Shown here one piece after another: positions 20,201-32,200 of a DNA stretch of 64,000 bases; positions within the stretch are counted from its first letter, which is position 1; each line of letters opens with the position of its first letter. The position numbers and the translations under genes were made by a program. The stretch is from the NCBI RefSeq assembly GCF_028372415.1, contig NC_092877.1, forward strand, positions 387,611,342 to 387,675,341, read 5' to 3'. Under the pieces are notes generated by a model that was not told the origin of the DNA, searched no databases, and was given only the letters and a program-made list of their open reading frames with translations. This stretch comes from Notamacropus eugenii. Its lineage: Eukaryota > Chordata > Mammalia > Diprotodontia > Macropodidae.

Positions 20201-23200
20201 CCCTAATCCAGTGACCCTGGCCTCTGGATGTTTCTAAAACAAGACATTCCAAAACCTCAGTTTTTTCACTGGCTGTTCCCCCATTCTTGGAGTTCTCTCC
20301 CTCAACTTCACCTCTGAGACTCCCTGGCATCCTTCAATCAACCAATAAAGTGATAAATATTTACTAAGCACCTACTGTGTGCCAAGCACTGAGCTAAATG
20401 CTGGGGACACAAAAAGAGGCAAAAGAGAGTCCCTGTCCTTTAGGAGCTCAATCAATCTGTACCAAGCAAGGTCTACAAAGGATAAAAAGGAAATAACTAA
20501 CAGAGGGAAGGCTCTAGAATTGGGGGGAGGCGGGGGCTGGAGAAAGTTTCTTGTAGAAAGGGGGCAGGGTTAAAGGAAGCCAGGAGGTCAGGAATGGGAG
20601 CAGAGGAGGACCAGGTTGAGAATGCTGCACAGAGAGATGGAGGCCCAGCCAGGAGCCAATGTCACTGCGGGGAGAGGGAAGTCAGGAGTAAGAAGACTGG
20701 AAAGGTGGGAGGGCGCAGGTCACAAAGGGCTCCGAAAGCCAAACTGGGCATTCTGTATTTGATCCTGGAATTTTCTGAGGATGGACTAGAGTGGGGAGGG
20801 CCTGAGGGCAGGCAGATCCCCTAGCTGCTACTGCAATGGTCCAGGAGGGAGGATTCGGCTCCAGTGCCACCTCCAGAACCTCTTTCCCAGGCCTCCTTCA
20901 TCTTAGTGTTTGATCCCATCGAGCTCTCATCTGTGCGCTGTCCCCCACATTAGACTATGAGCCCCTCAAGAGTAGGCTGTGTTTCCTGCCTCTCTTTGTA
21001 CGCTCAGCACTTAGCAGGAGCTCTATAAATGCTTCTTCCTTTCGCTCCCCTAGCTGGCAGTTAATTTGCTTGCTGACTCATCCTCACCAGCATAATGCCC
21101 ACCCAAGGTTCCAGAGAACAGATGGAAGGGTATACAAAGGCTGTGGATTTGCTGGGGGGCCCCAAAGAGGGAGCAGGGCCCATGAGCCCCAGCTGAGGGT
21201 GAACCTGGAGAAGCACAGGGAAGGGCTGCCCTTCACAGAAGGACAACAAAGTGTCCTCCTTGGCCCCTGAGGTAGACTGCATCTGGATGTCGAGAAGCCC
21301 CTGCTCCTGATACCCAGCCCCTCTGCTGTCTTGGCAGGTGCTGGGCTCCCCCTCCCTGGAGGTCTCCAAGCAAAGGGAAGATGAGCACATGGCAGGGGCT
21401 GTGCCAGACTCGACAAGAAAACCCCTGAGCGGTCAAGCTCATTTTCTTGAGCCAGTGGCCTGCCCCTAGGCTTCCTCTTGGTTCAGAAATCTCCAAGACC
21501 ACAGAGTCACAGTACCCCACTGAGGTGGGAGGTCTCTGGAGAGACAGCCTCCACCCCATGCCACTGTTCCTGTTGTCTTTGCCTCCCAGGCCAGAGCCTG
21601 ACCCAAAGCCCAGGGGAAACCCAGGCCAGGCTTGCAGGGCCTGGATCTTGGTTCCCCAAATGCGCCCTGGCCTCTCCCACTTCTGGGGCTGGGCTCAGAG
21701 GGCCCCTCCCCTGTGAAAGCCCAGCTCTGATCATCTGGTTCCTTGTGTAGGCTCTGGTCATCTTAGCACTCCATATCCCCAAGGGAGGGCCTCTTTCTCT
21801 TGCCCAGTACCCAGCCCAGGGCTCGCACCGACTCTGCTGCCACAACTGAGAAACCCAGGAAGAGAGCTGGCACCTTACCAGTGATGCTTCCGTGTCGTGA
21901 CCCCAAACTTGGCCATGCACTCATAGCAGGTGGAACCGTCACACCAGGGAGGCTCCTTGGAGAGCATATCTGAGGAGGGGATACGGCCAGAGAGCTGCTA
22001 AGTGCTAGCTCCTGGGGCGCCCCACCCCCACCCAAGGGACTCCACCCACCTGGGGCTAGAGCTGGGCAGCTCTGGGGGAGGGGAGCCCAAGGGGTTGTTT
22101 GGGGCAGGTCCCACCCACTCACCAAGGAGCCTGAACAGGAGCTGCTTTGTGGCCACCTGGTAGTTGAAGATGTTGATCCCCTGGTTATTGTGAGTGCCCA
22201 GGCGAGCCCCAGCGCGCACAATTGCACGGCACAGGTTGGCGTTGCCCTTCATGTAGGCCAAGAGCAGCACTGAAACAGCCAGAAGAGCCTGATGAGCAGT
22301 GCCCGAGGATCAGAGAGCCCCGTCCAGCCTTGCCCTACCCATCGTGTGCAGACCCTCCTTGGCCCCTGCTGCTCAATCTCTGGCACTGCCATGATGTGGC
22401 ACTGCCAATGGGCTCCAGGCTGTCCCCTCACCTGTATTCCCTTCAGCATCTGGTTTGTCCAGAGGGTATTCAGGCATGCACTCCAGGAAGAGCTCGAAGA
22501 TGGCAGCTGCATTCTCCTTGCCGTAGTGGCCCAGGATGTGCATCGGTGACTGGCCCCTAACAAAAGCAGGGAGAAGGGAGCATCCAGAATCTGACCTTCC
22601 CTGGGGCCTCTGGAGGTAGGCCTTGCCAGGCAGACCCAAAGGGCTTCCTGCCCTTTAATGTAAGTGGGTGGGGCCTGCAGGAGGCTGGACTTATTGCAGA
22701 GGAGGAGGGAGGGTGTGCCCAGAGCCACTCCTCCTCACCCACCAAACTCAGTCTCTGCACCAAGGCCTCTAACTCAGCAAGAGTAACCAGAGTCTGGGGG
22801 AAAGAAGGTCTGGAGGAGCTACAACTGGCAAAGGGAAGGGGCGCCTGATGAAGGTGGTCTGCCACACACTGGGACAAACGGGAGGCGCAGGGTTCCTCTC
22901 GAGCCCAGCACATCACAAGGAGGCACAGTGGCCGTGGCCATGCTGACCCTCCACCACTGAAGGTGGCAGCCCTGTGGCCCTTTCCCCATTCCTGCAGGCA
23001 GTCACACACCTCAGATTAAAGGCCTCCGCGTCCACGCTGCACTCAGTCAGGAGGGCCCGGATTGTACTCAGTCGACCATGCATGACTGCGAGATGGAGAG
23101 CTGCAAAGAAAGGCTCTTGACTCCAAGGCCAAAGGCCACTCAGGAGCCTGGCACCTGGCGCCTGGCGCCTGTGGGCAAGGACCAAGCCCGGTGCCCTCCT

Positions 23201-26200
23201 GCTGCCCTTCTCTATGGTCTGGGTCAGGAGACCACCCCCAGTGTGGGTTTCCATCTTATTACAAAGCATTCTTTCCACCCCCAAGGGAGGCCAGAGCCCA
23301 GAGGGCACCTTGCAGCCTGGTGCTAGTCACACTACCATTATTTCCATTCTCATCCACAGCAGAGAAGTCGACCCCGTTCTCCAGGAGGACCGAGCAAATG
23401 GTAGGCAGATCTTGCTGGGCAGCCAGGTGGAGGGCAGTTTGGCGGTGCTTGGTTAATTCATTCACTTTGGCACCTGCAAGAAGCTGCCACGAGAGCCAGG
23501 GATGAGCCTCTTCCCTGGCATTCTGGGGGCAAAAACTGGGGGAGAACTCTAGGGGGAGGGACGGCTCATGCTGACCCAGGAGTCAACTCCTCCCCAGGGA
23601 TTCTGACTGTTAAGGGAACAATTGGATGGTGCCTTGGGGCCAGCGGTGAAACCTCCTATCTCCTGATCAAACTGGCTTTAGTAGGACCAGGAGCTTAGCT
23701 CACTGGCACTGCCCCCCAAGCCTGAAAGCTGCTCTAGGGGCTGAAGAAATGACCCCCATCCTAGTTTCAAATTCAGGCACAGCTCCTCCCTGAGACCTTG
23801 GGCCACACACAGAATGTGGTCTCTCGGGTCTCAGGACACCTTTTCTCTGTGCACCTCTCCTTATGTGGAGGTCATGGGTTACTCCCCCTACTTGAAACAG
23901 CTTGGGGGTGCCACAGCACACAGAGTCTTGGAGTCAGGAAGACCTAAGCTCAAATCCAACCTCCAACACTTACTGGCTGTGTGACCCTGGGCATGTCACT
24001 GAACCTCTGTCTGCCTCAACTTCCTCAAATGTAACCTAAGTCTAATAACACGAACAGCTTGCCAGGGATGCCAAGTGCTCAGCCCAGTGCCTGATAACTA
24101 GTAGATCTTCATCATCACTGTCCCTTCTCCTTCTGGAGCTTAGCCCACCCCACCCCAAGAGACCTTGCCAGACACTCCCCCCTTCCCACCCAGAGCGCTG
24201 ACCTGTCCATTCTAGCCTACGTCCTGTAAGCCCTTGGAGGCTGGGGAATGTCTGGCAGATGCTTCACAGACATCCACGGACAGCCCATTTCCCAGAAGGT
24301 GTTTCCCTCCCAGACTCCATACCAGATTGCGGACAATAATCTCAGACCCCGCCTGGACTGCCAAGTGGAGGGGAGTCAGCTTCGAGGCATCCTGGACTCG
24401 GGAATTCACATTGGCTTGGACACTGATGAGGAACAGCACACTTTCAATGTCTGAATTCTGGACGGCCACATGGAGAAAATTCCTGCCCTTGTTATCTACC
24501 TGCAAAGAGGAGCACAGACACAGAACCATGAAGGGCAGCTGGCCCAGACACCCAGCCAGTAGAAGCTGTTTTGCTTTAGCTGCAGCCTTCATGGCAGTGC
24601 CAAAGTGGCCTGCAGGCTGAATGCTGTGCAGGCCCACTCCAAGGTCAGGTCCCCAGCCAGGGGGGCAGAGCAGGCAAAGGCCTGGAGGTGGGCCAGGAAC
24701 AAGACAACCTGGAGGGAGGGATCCAAAAGGTCTGAGACAGGAGGAGCCGTGCCCCACACAATGGGCACCAATTCAGAGAGAATGCGCTCTGAGCCGAGGG
24801 GCAGAGAGCTCTCCTGAGCTCCCAGGCTTTGTTCTCTCCCTGAGGCAGAGAGGCTTCCTCAGGAAAAGAGACTAGAATGCCTCCCTGAGGAGGGCTCATG
24901 TGGGAGCCTTCTGGGCACACTAGCTGCCACCTGTCTCACCAGGCTGTGCATGGGCAGGGAGTGGGACACCAACAGAGTGGTATACGCATGTGTGCACAGC
25001 CCAGCACACACAGACACATGCACACACAGACACATACACACAGACACACACTCTCTCTCTCTCACACACAGAAAATGCATTCCCCTGTCCGCAATCTGCC
25101 CTGTCCCCAATACCCAAAGGCTTTGCCCACCAAAACTCTTGTGTGTGGTTGGGGCTGCCTCACAGTCAGTCAACAGGCACTGATGAAGCACCTACTGGGT
25201 GTCGGGCTCTTGGCTACGTGCCTTCCCTAGAGCCTTAAACCTGGGGACACACTGGACTCCTGAGAACAAGCGGGCTTCAGCCACTTATCACTCCCTCTTC
25301 AGATGTGGCTGGGCCAGCAGGTAATCAGAGACCCGGTTACCTGGCAGCACACCCCTCCCCCTGGGCAGGCTCTCATCCCAGTCCTAAGATCATTTCAAAT
25401 CTATTCCATTCATCACGTGATGCTCTCATGCAGTGAATGAATGAATGAATGATTGACATTGATGATCACTGATATTCATTCATCATGTATGAGGCGCCAA
25501 GCACAGCCACCAATGGCACAGGAGACCAAAGAACCGCATCTTCCTCCCACACAGAGGCCCCAAGGCCCCAGCCTGAGCCTCGCCATCTCCTCCCCTCAAG
25601 GCAGGTCTAGCTGGCTGGCCTCGCGCACCTCATTCTCACACACCTGTTCGGCAGCTCCGGACTCTCGCTTCAGGATGGCCTCTGCCGCCTTGTTATTCTT
25701 GTAAGTCATCGCACAAGCAAACGGGGTCAGGCCTTGGCGGTCCCGGATGTTCAGGCGGATGTCAGGGTGGGAAATCAGCAACTGGATGATGACGCTCTGC
25801 TGGCTGCTGATAGCAACGTGAATCGGGGTCCGGCCCTCAGCGTCCTAGAGGAGGGAAGGAGCTGCTTTCTTTCTTTTCTCTTTGTAAATAACATTTGATT
25901 TCCCCTAATTACACGTAAAAACAGATTTCAACGTTTGCTTATCGTTCCATGTGAAGTCTCTGCAGGCCTTTCCAAATCGTCTTGCTCATCGTTTCTTACA
26001 GCACAACAACACTCTGTTACAAACATGCACCGCAGCTTGCTCGGTCGTTCCCCAGTGGACGAGCATCCCCTCCATTTCCAATTCTCAGCCCCCACAAAAA
26101 GCACTGCTATAATTATTTCTGTACAAATAGGGCCTTTTCCCTTTTTTTGGATGTCTTTGGGATACAGACCTAGAAACAAAATTGCTGATCAAAGGGTCCG

Positions 26201-29200
26201 CACAGCTTTATAGCGCTTTGGGCACTGGTCCAGATTGCTCTCCAGAAAGGTTGGATCCATTCACAACTCCACCAACAGTGCACTAGTGCCCCAGTTTTCT
26301 CATATATCCCCAACATTTATAGTTTTCCTTTTGGTGTTATATTATCATTGCCAATTTGATGGGTGTGAAGGGTGCCACAGAGTTGTTTTAATATGTATTT
26401 CTCTAATCAATAGTGATTTACAGTATTTTTTCGTACGGTTATAGATAACTTTGATTTCTCTGTCTGAAAACTGCCTGTTCATATCCTTTGGCCATTTTTC
26501 AACTGGGAAATGCTTTGTATTTTTAGAAAATCAACTCAGTTCTCTATACATTGGAGAAATGAAGCCTTTACCAGATACTTGCTATAAAATTTTTTTCTCC
26601 AGTGTTCTGCTTTCCTTCTAATTTTGGATGCAGTGCTTTTGTTTGTGCAAAAACTTTTAATTTCATATAATCAAAATGACCCATTTTACACTTCATAATG
26701 CTCCTTGTCTCGTTCAGTCATCCTTAGCTCTACCAGTAAACTATTCCTTGCTCTCCTGATCTGCTTAGATACCATCTTTTACGTCTAAATTCTGGATCCA
26801 TTTTGCCCTTATCGAGGTCTACAGTGTCAGATGTGGGTGAATACCTAGTTTCTGGGAAGAATTTCAGGGTCCATTTTAAAAGCAAAACTATTTTTCTCAC
26901 TAGTGGGAGATAAATAAGACAAGACATTCGAACATTCTATGTGCAAGAGCACAAACTCACTGACTCTTTCAAGGAAAATAAAACCTCACATTAAAATCAT
27001 GTTTTAAATGAAGAAAAGGCAGAAATTTAATGAAGACAAGGAGAGGGCCCTCAAGGAGCAGCTCTAAATCCCTCTCCCCTGATGGCAGATGTGGACAGCC
27101 TGGCAGGGCATGGCAGTGGACAGAACTCCCATGCCAAGGCTGGGGTGGTCTAAAGAGGTGTGAATACCGGCCCCCCCACCACAGGGGCACAGAGAATAGA
27201 GGATGGAGAGAGAGCTGGGAGGACAAACACCCCTGTATTCCAAAGGTGGCCCAGGATGCAGGCACCAACCCCCCCTTTCACAAACTCCAACAAGAGAAGC
27301 CAACAAACAGCCTGATCTCAGACAAGGCTCAGTCTCCCCAGGATATGTAACACAAGCTCCATCCTGCAAGATGAGATGTCCCTTGGCCAAGCTCTTAGAA
27401 ATCTCAGATCAATGATCTCTAGACATCCCTTGAGAAGTTTTATAGCTTCAGGCTGAAGGTCTCAATTCAGCTAAAGAGAAACTGACTGAGCAGTGAATGT
27501 GTGCCAGCCTCTGAGCAGGGGCTAGGCAGGGTTTACCCTCAAGGACCTTCCTTGTCAGGGAGATGAGGCAAGGGACAGGGTGACAGATGTGCCTGAAGGG
27601 GTCTGAAAACATTAGGAGGACTTGAAAAGGCCCGGCGGCAGGAGGGGAGGGGCCAGGACTGGGCCAGCCAGAGGAGAGTGGGAGACGTGGGAGCCAAAGG
27701 GCCATACCGTACCTGCACGCTGACATTGGCCCCAAATTCCAAGAGGCACTGGACTGTCTCCTCTAGGCCCCAGGAGGCCGCCAGGTGCAAGGGGGTCTGG
27801 CCATCTCTGGCCTCTTCGTCTCCTTCTCCATTAGCCCCTGGTTGTCTAGGACTGTTCACATCGCAGCCACTATGAGGAAGGAAGGTTGAGAGCTCAGCCT
27901 AGCCTGGCCCAACCCTTGCCTCTCAAGGCCAACTCAAGGCACTGTGCCCAGTCTGGGAGGGGCAGTGGGGCGTGTGAGGCCTAAGTCCAAGCCCACCATC
28001 CAGAAGCCTCCAGGCCAAGGCTGACACAAAGCTGCTCCTGCCTACCCTGCTACCCTGGCCTCTGATCTCCTGAAGCCCAGGCTCCTTAAAACAGTGCCAA
28101 CCCTGAGAAATAGCTGGAGGGGCTTGGCCAGCTCCTTCTCAGGGCCAACAGCTGACATGAAATCAGGCAGGCCAAGAAGACTCTCCTACTCCCGGAAATG
28201 GCACCATTTTCTCCCAAATCAATATGGCATCTGCCCTTACCTCAGGCTATCCAAGGTCAGCTGAAGGAACTGGGAATGCTTAGTTTGGAGAAGAGAAGAT
28301 TGGGGGGAGGGTCTGGGGAAGGAAACCTCCTGCTGCCTCCAGTCTTTATCTGGAGAACAGATCAGGGAAGGGCTGCCTGCTGCCCCTTCACACAGACCCA
28401 CCACAGTGGCAGCTCCCTGCTAACGAGGGAAGGACTCACGGGGTGTTGCCTCTGGTCCTAGCTGAGCTCCACCCCGAGGGGTGGAGGGAGAGCATCCCAG
28501 GCAGGGCCGATGCAAGGTTGTGACAGATGCTATGGGGGGACCCCTAATTTATCCAAAGGGGAAGGGCGCCTTGAGCAGGAGATAGAAGGACACAGTGCCT
28601 GGGGAAACTGAGGGCGCCAAGTGCTGGGCTGACGTCCTGGGCACCTATGGCACACAGGGAGGGGTGTGGAAGGGTGGGCCTTGGGGGTCCAGCTCCTACC
28701 TGCGGATGAGGAAGCAGGACACAGACTCATTGTTCTCATCAATGGCTCTGTGCAGGAGCGTCTGAAGACACCCGCCTGGGCCTGGGCCCCAGCACGTGGC
28801 ATCACAGCCATGCCTCACCTGAAAGAAAAGCCCAGAACACAGCTGGCCTGAGCCTGTGCCCTGACAGCCACAGCCTGGCTCCCCTGGCCTCTTCTCATCT
28901 TCAGCCAAGGCACTGGCTGACCACTGGGCCCCAACACTAACGAGTTTCTCAATTTCTGCTAAGTAGCCACACACAAAAATAAAGAAAGAGAAACATCCAT
29001 TTTCCTGGTGCAGCTTGGTAGTGCAGGGACAGCATGCCAGGTCTGGATTCAGGAGGACCTGAGTTCAAATCCAGCCTCAGATACTTCCTAGCTGTGTGAC
29101 CCTGGGCAAGTCACTTCACCCTGTTTGTCTCATTTTCCTCATCTGTCACATGAGGATCCTGGAGAAAAAAAATTGCAAACGCTTCTAGAATGTCTGCCAA

Positions 29201-32200
29201 GAAAACCTGAAATAGGGTCATGGAGAGTCAGCCATGACTGAGAGACTGAGCAAAAGACAGGCGAGTGGGCAATGCTTCTTGGCAGGAGGCCTGCCAGGTG
29301 CACTCCCCAAGGCCTCCTGACTGGCTCTGGAGCTCAGGGCCGGGATTCTGTCAGCTCTACTGTCCCGGGAGGCCCAGCTTAGCTGCTGCCCAGAGGAATC
29401 CTCTCCTCCTCTGCTCTCCTTCCCAACCCTCCCTTCCCTCTTTCCTTCTTCCCTCCCTCTCCTTCCATACAATCTGGGGTCAGGGTGCCTGTCTAGTCCC
29501 TTTGCCCACTGTCTCACCAGAGTAGAGGCGATATCCTCCAGATCACTTGCCAGGGCAAGCCACAGAGGGGGGTTTCCTTGCTCATCCAGCACTGACATGT
29601 CGGCCCCGCGAGTACATATGGCATCTACTACCAGGGGAAGCTGGTTTCTGATGGCCAGTTGAAGGGCTGTCTCCCCGTCCTGGGTCCTGCGAGAGCCAGC
29701 CAACAAAGCCGCATTAATACATCCCCATGGGAGGCTGGGTTGGGCCAGAAGGAAGGTCTGCTTGCTGGGCCTCAGCCCAGGGCCTGCCCCTCTCTATCTC
29801 TGCCCTCTGCCAATGCCAAGGCGGGCCACCAATGGACAAGTTGCTGTGGTAAGTGGTTGGCTACACATCTGTTTTCTCTCATTCAATTCAAGAAGCATTT
29901 GCCAATTCCTACTGTGCACAAGGACCCGAGAACCAAGGAAAAAGGGGCAGCCCTCTGTGCACTCACAAACAGACACAGATCAAATATGGAGGCCCAGCTC
30001 TCTGTGGGACCCAACAAGCCAAAGGGCCTTTGAGTTGGAGACACCAAGGAAGGCTTCAGGGAAAAGGTGGGCCCTGAAGGAGCAGGATGGAAACAGGAAG
30101 AGATGTGGAAGAAGCACCTTCCGGACAGGGGGCACAGACCACAAAGGTATGGAAAACAGGATAACATGGACAGCAGAGGGCACAAGGTGGAGGAAACTTC
30201 AAAGAAAAGTGGAGGGGCCTGAATGACAGATTCAGGAACTTGTGAAATGAGGAGCCCATGGCAATCTCAGATGACAAGGCCCCAGTCTGGAAGTGAGAAA
30301 GGTAAGAGGGGGCCAGAGGGCACAGGGCAGTCAGATATCCCACGGACAGGTTGGAAGGGGCACCCCAGGAGCACACACACACACACACACACACGCACGC
30401 ATGCATGCACACACGCACACACGCACGCATGCACGCATGCATGCACCAGACTGGCCTCCCTAGGGCTGCCACCCAGCCCTGCCTCACCGGATGTTGATGT
30501 CTGCCTGGTGCTCCAGGAGGAAGAGAGCACTCTTGCCATCCTGCCGCCGGATGGCCATGTGTAGCAGCGTCTGGCCATCGGGTGTGGCATCGTTGATGGA
30601 GGCTCCTGACCCCAGTAGCTGGGCCGCAATCGTGTGCATCCCTGCAACAGGCCCCAATCCCCAGTATAGACTGTGAAGTCCCATTCACACACAATGGTGC
30701 CTGGGTTCTCCAAAGTTAACAGTGCCCACATAGCTCAGATCCAGCAGACTCAAGGCAGGCTTTGCTCACTTTCATGGACAGAGCAGGGGCAAACACTGGA
30801 AGGGTCTCCAGGGTCATCACGGGCAAGGGTCAGTTAGCATAGAAGGAAACTGAGGCCCATGGTCACACAGGTGGGGCCTGCTCAAGTCACATGTCCCTTA
30901 GGTATTTCTGGAAGTGCCAACAGGCCCTAACAAGTGGCCCACACTGACATTCCCATCACCTTAGCACCTGGCCTTACCTGTCCACAATGCCAGCCCCAGG
31001 ACAGTCTGGTCTCTGGAATCCTTGAGACTGAAGTCTGGGATGATTTGCAGGGAATTGAGGGCATGAAGGGCATTAGCTAAATTAAAAGAAAAAAAAAAGA
31101 CTGGCTCAGACTGCTGGTGTTGCCCAAAGTCTGCATAGGAAACCAAACTTCAATGAAATCTGGATATCAAAATCTTTCCCAATATTCCTCTTAGCTTCTG
31201 GCACAGGAAATGCTGGCATAGGACCACCCAGTGTGGTGTGCCCACACCCAAGAGGGCACCAGGATGGGACTGGCCAGCATGGCACATCCGCCCCAAGGAC
31301 GGGGCTGTGCTCCATGAGCAAAGCAGAGTTGCAGTAGCTCAAAAGAAACACAAGATGTGCAAATTGAGAGAAGTCTCCCCTTGGACTATTTGTGCCTGAC
31401 AGCCACATTGGGCCATCCTGTACCTTGAGCCCCACTGTGCACCAAGAACAACAACCAACCAACTATTAATGGTCTCAAAAAAACTCAAACAAGCCCCTTT
31501 CCCCAGTGGTTTTCCAAAGATGTGCCCAAGGCCTTCATTTAGGGAAGGCCTCAGCCACCCTTGCTTGGGGACTTTCCCACCATCCAGGTCCCTAGCTCCA
31601 AGTAGACCACAAGGAAGCTCCTCTCAAGAAGCCACTGAGTCCCAAGTACCAGCCTCCTTGGCACCCTGGACTCTCGCCCCTCTATCAGTGTCCTTCTTCA
31701 GCACTGTACTCTCTTTGTCAAACTGTCATTTGAGTATTGAACAGAAGCTCAATTGTTCCTGTAAGAGACTCGGTGTGTTCTCCTTGATTTGAAAACAAAA
31801 TGAAACCACTTTGGCTCCTCCTCCCCATCCCCCTAAAGTCTGGATAAGAAGGTCCTGTTGTGGGGCTTGAGTTGAGTGCCCTGCGGTCATGGCTACGGAG
31901 GTGACCTGAGCACTTCCTATGTGCTTACTGACCATAACTGGCCAAGGCCAACACCTGAACACATCTCTGGCTAAGCCATGACTCTGGCCAGCTGCAGGGT
32001 GAAAGGGACCTTGTTGGCCTACCTTCCCCACCTCCCCCACCCCGACCACCCCCCCAGCCCTAAAGCGCAGAGTCTGAGGCAGCTCCACAGTCAATAGCCT
32101 CAGGGCTGCGGAGCGCAGAGGGCCCAGGAAGAAGCCCTTCCAAGCTCAAGGACAGGGGATGTGTCAGGGAGAGAAGAGAGCCAAGGAAGGTGTGGGGATG

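Noticed and set aside
23473-23473. Alternative exon boundary at the inner AG of CTTCTTGCAG
   Set aside because: It would shift the frame; the boundary at 23483 keeps phase and restores LLAG.
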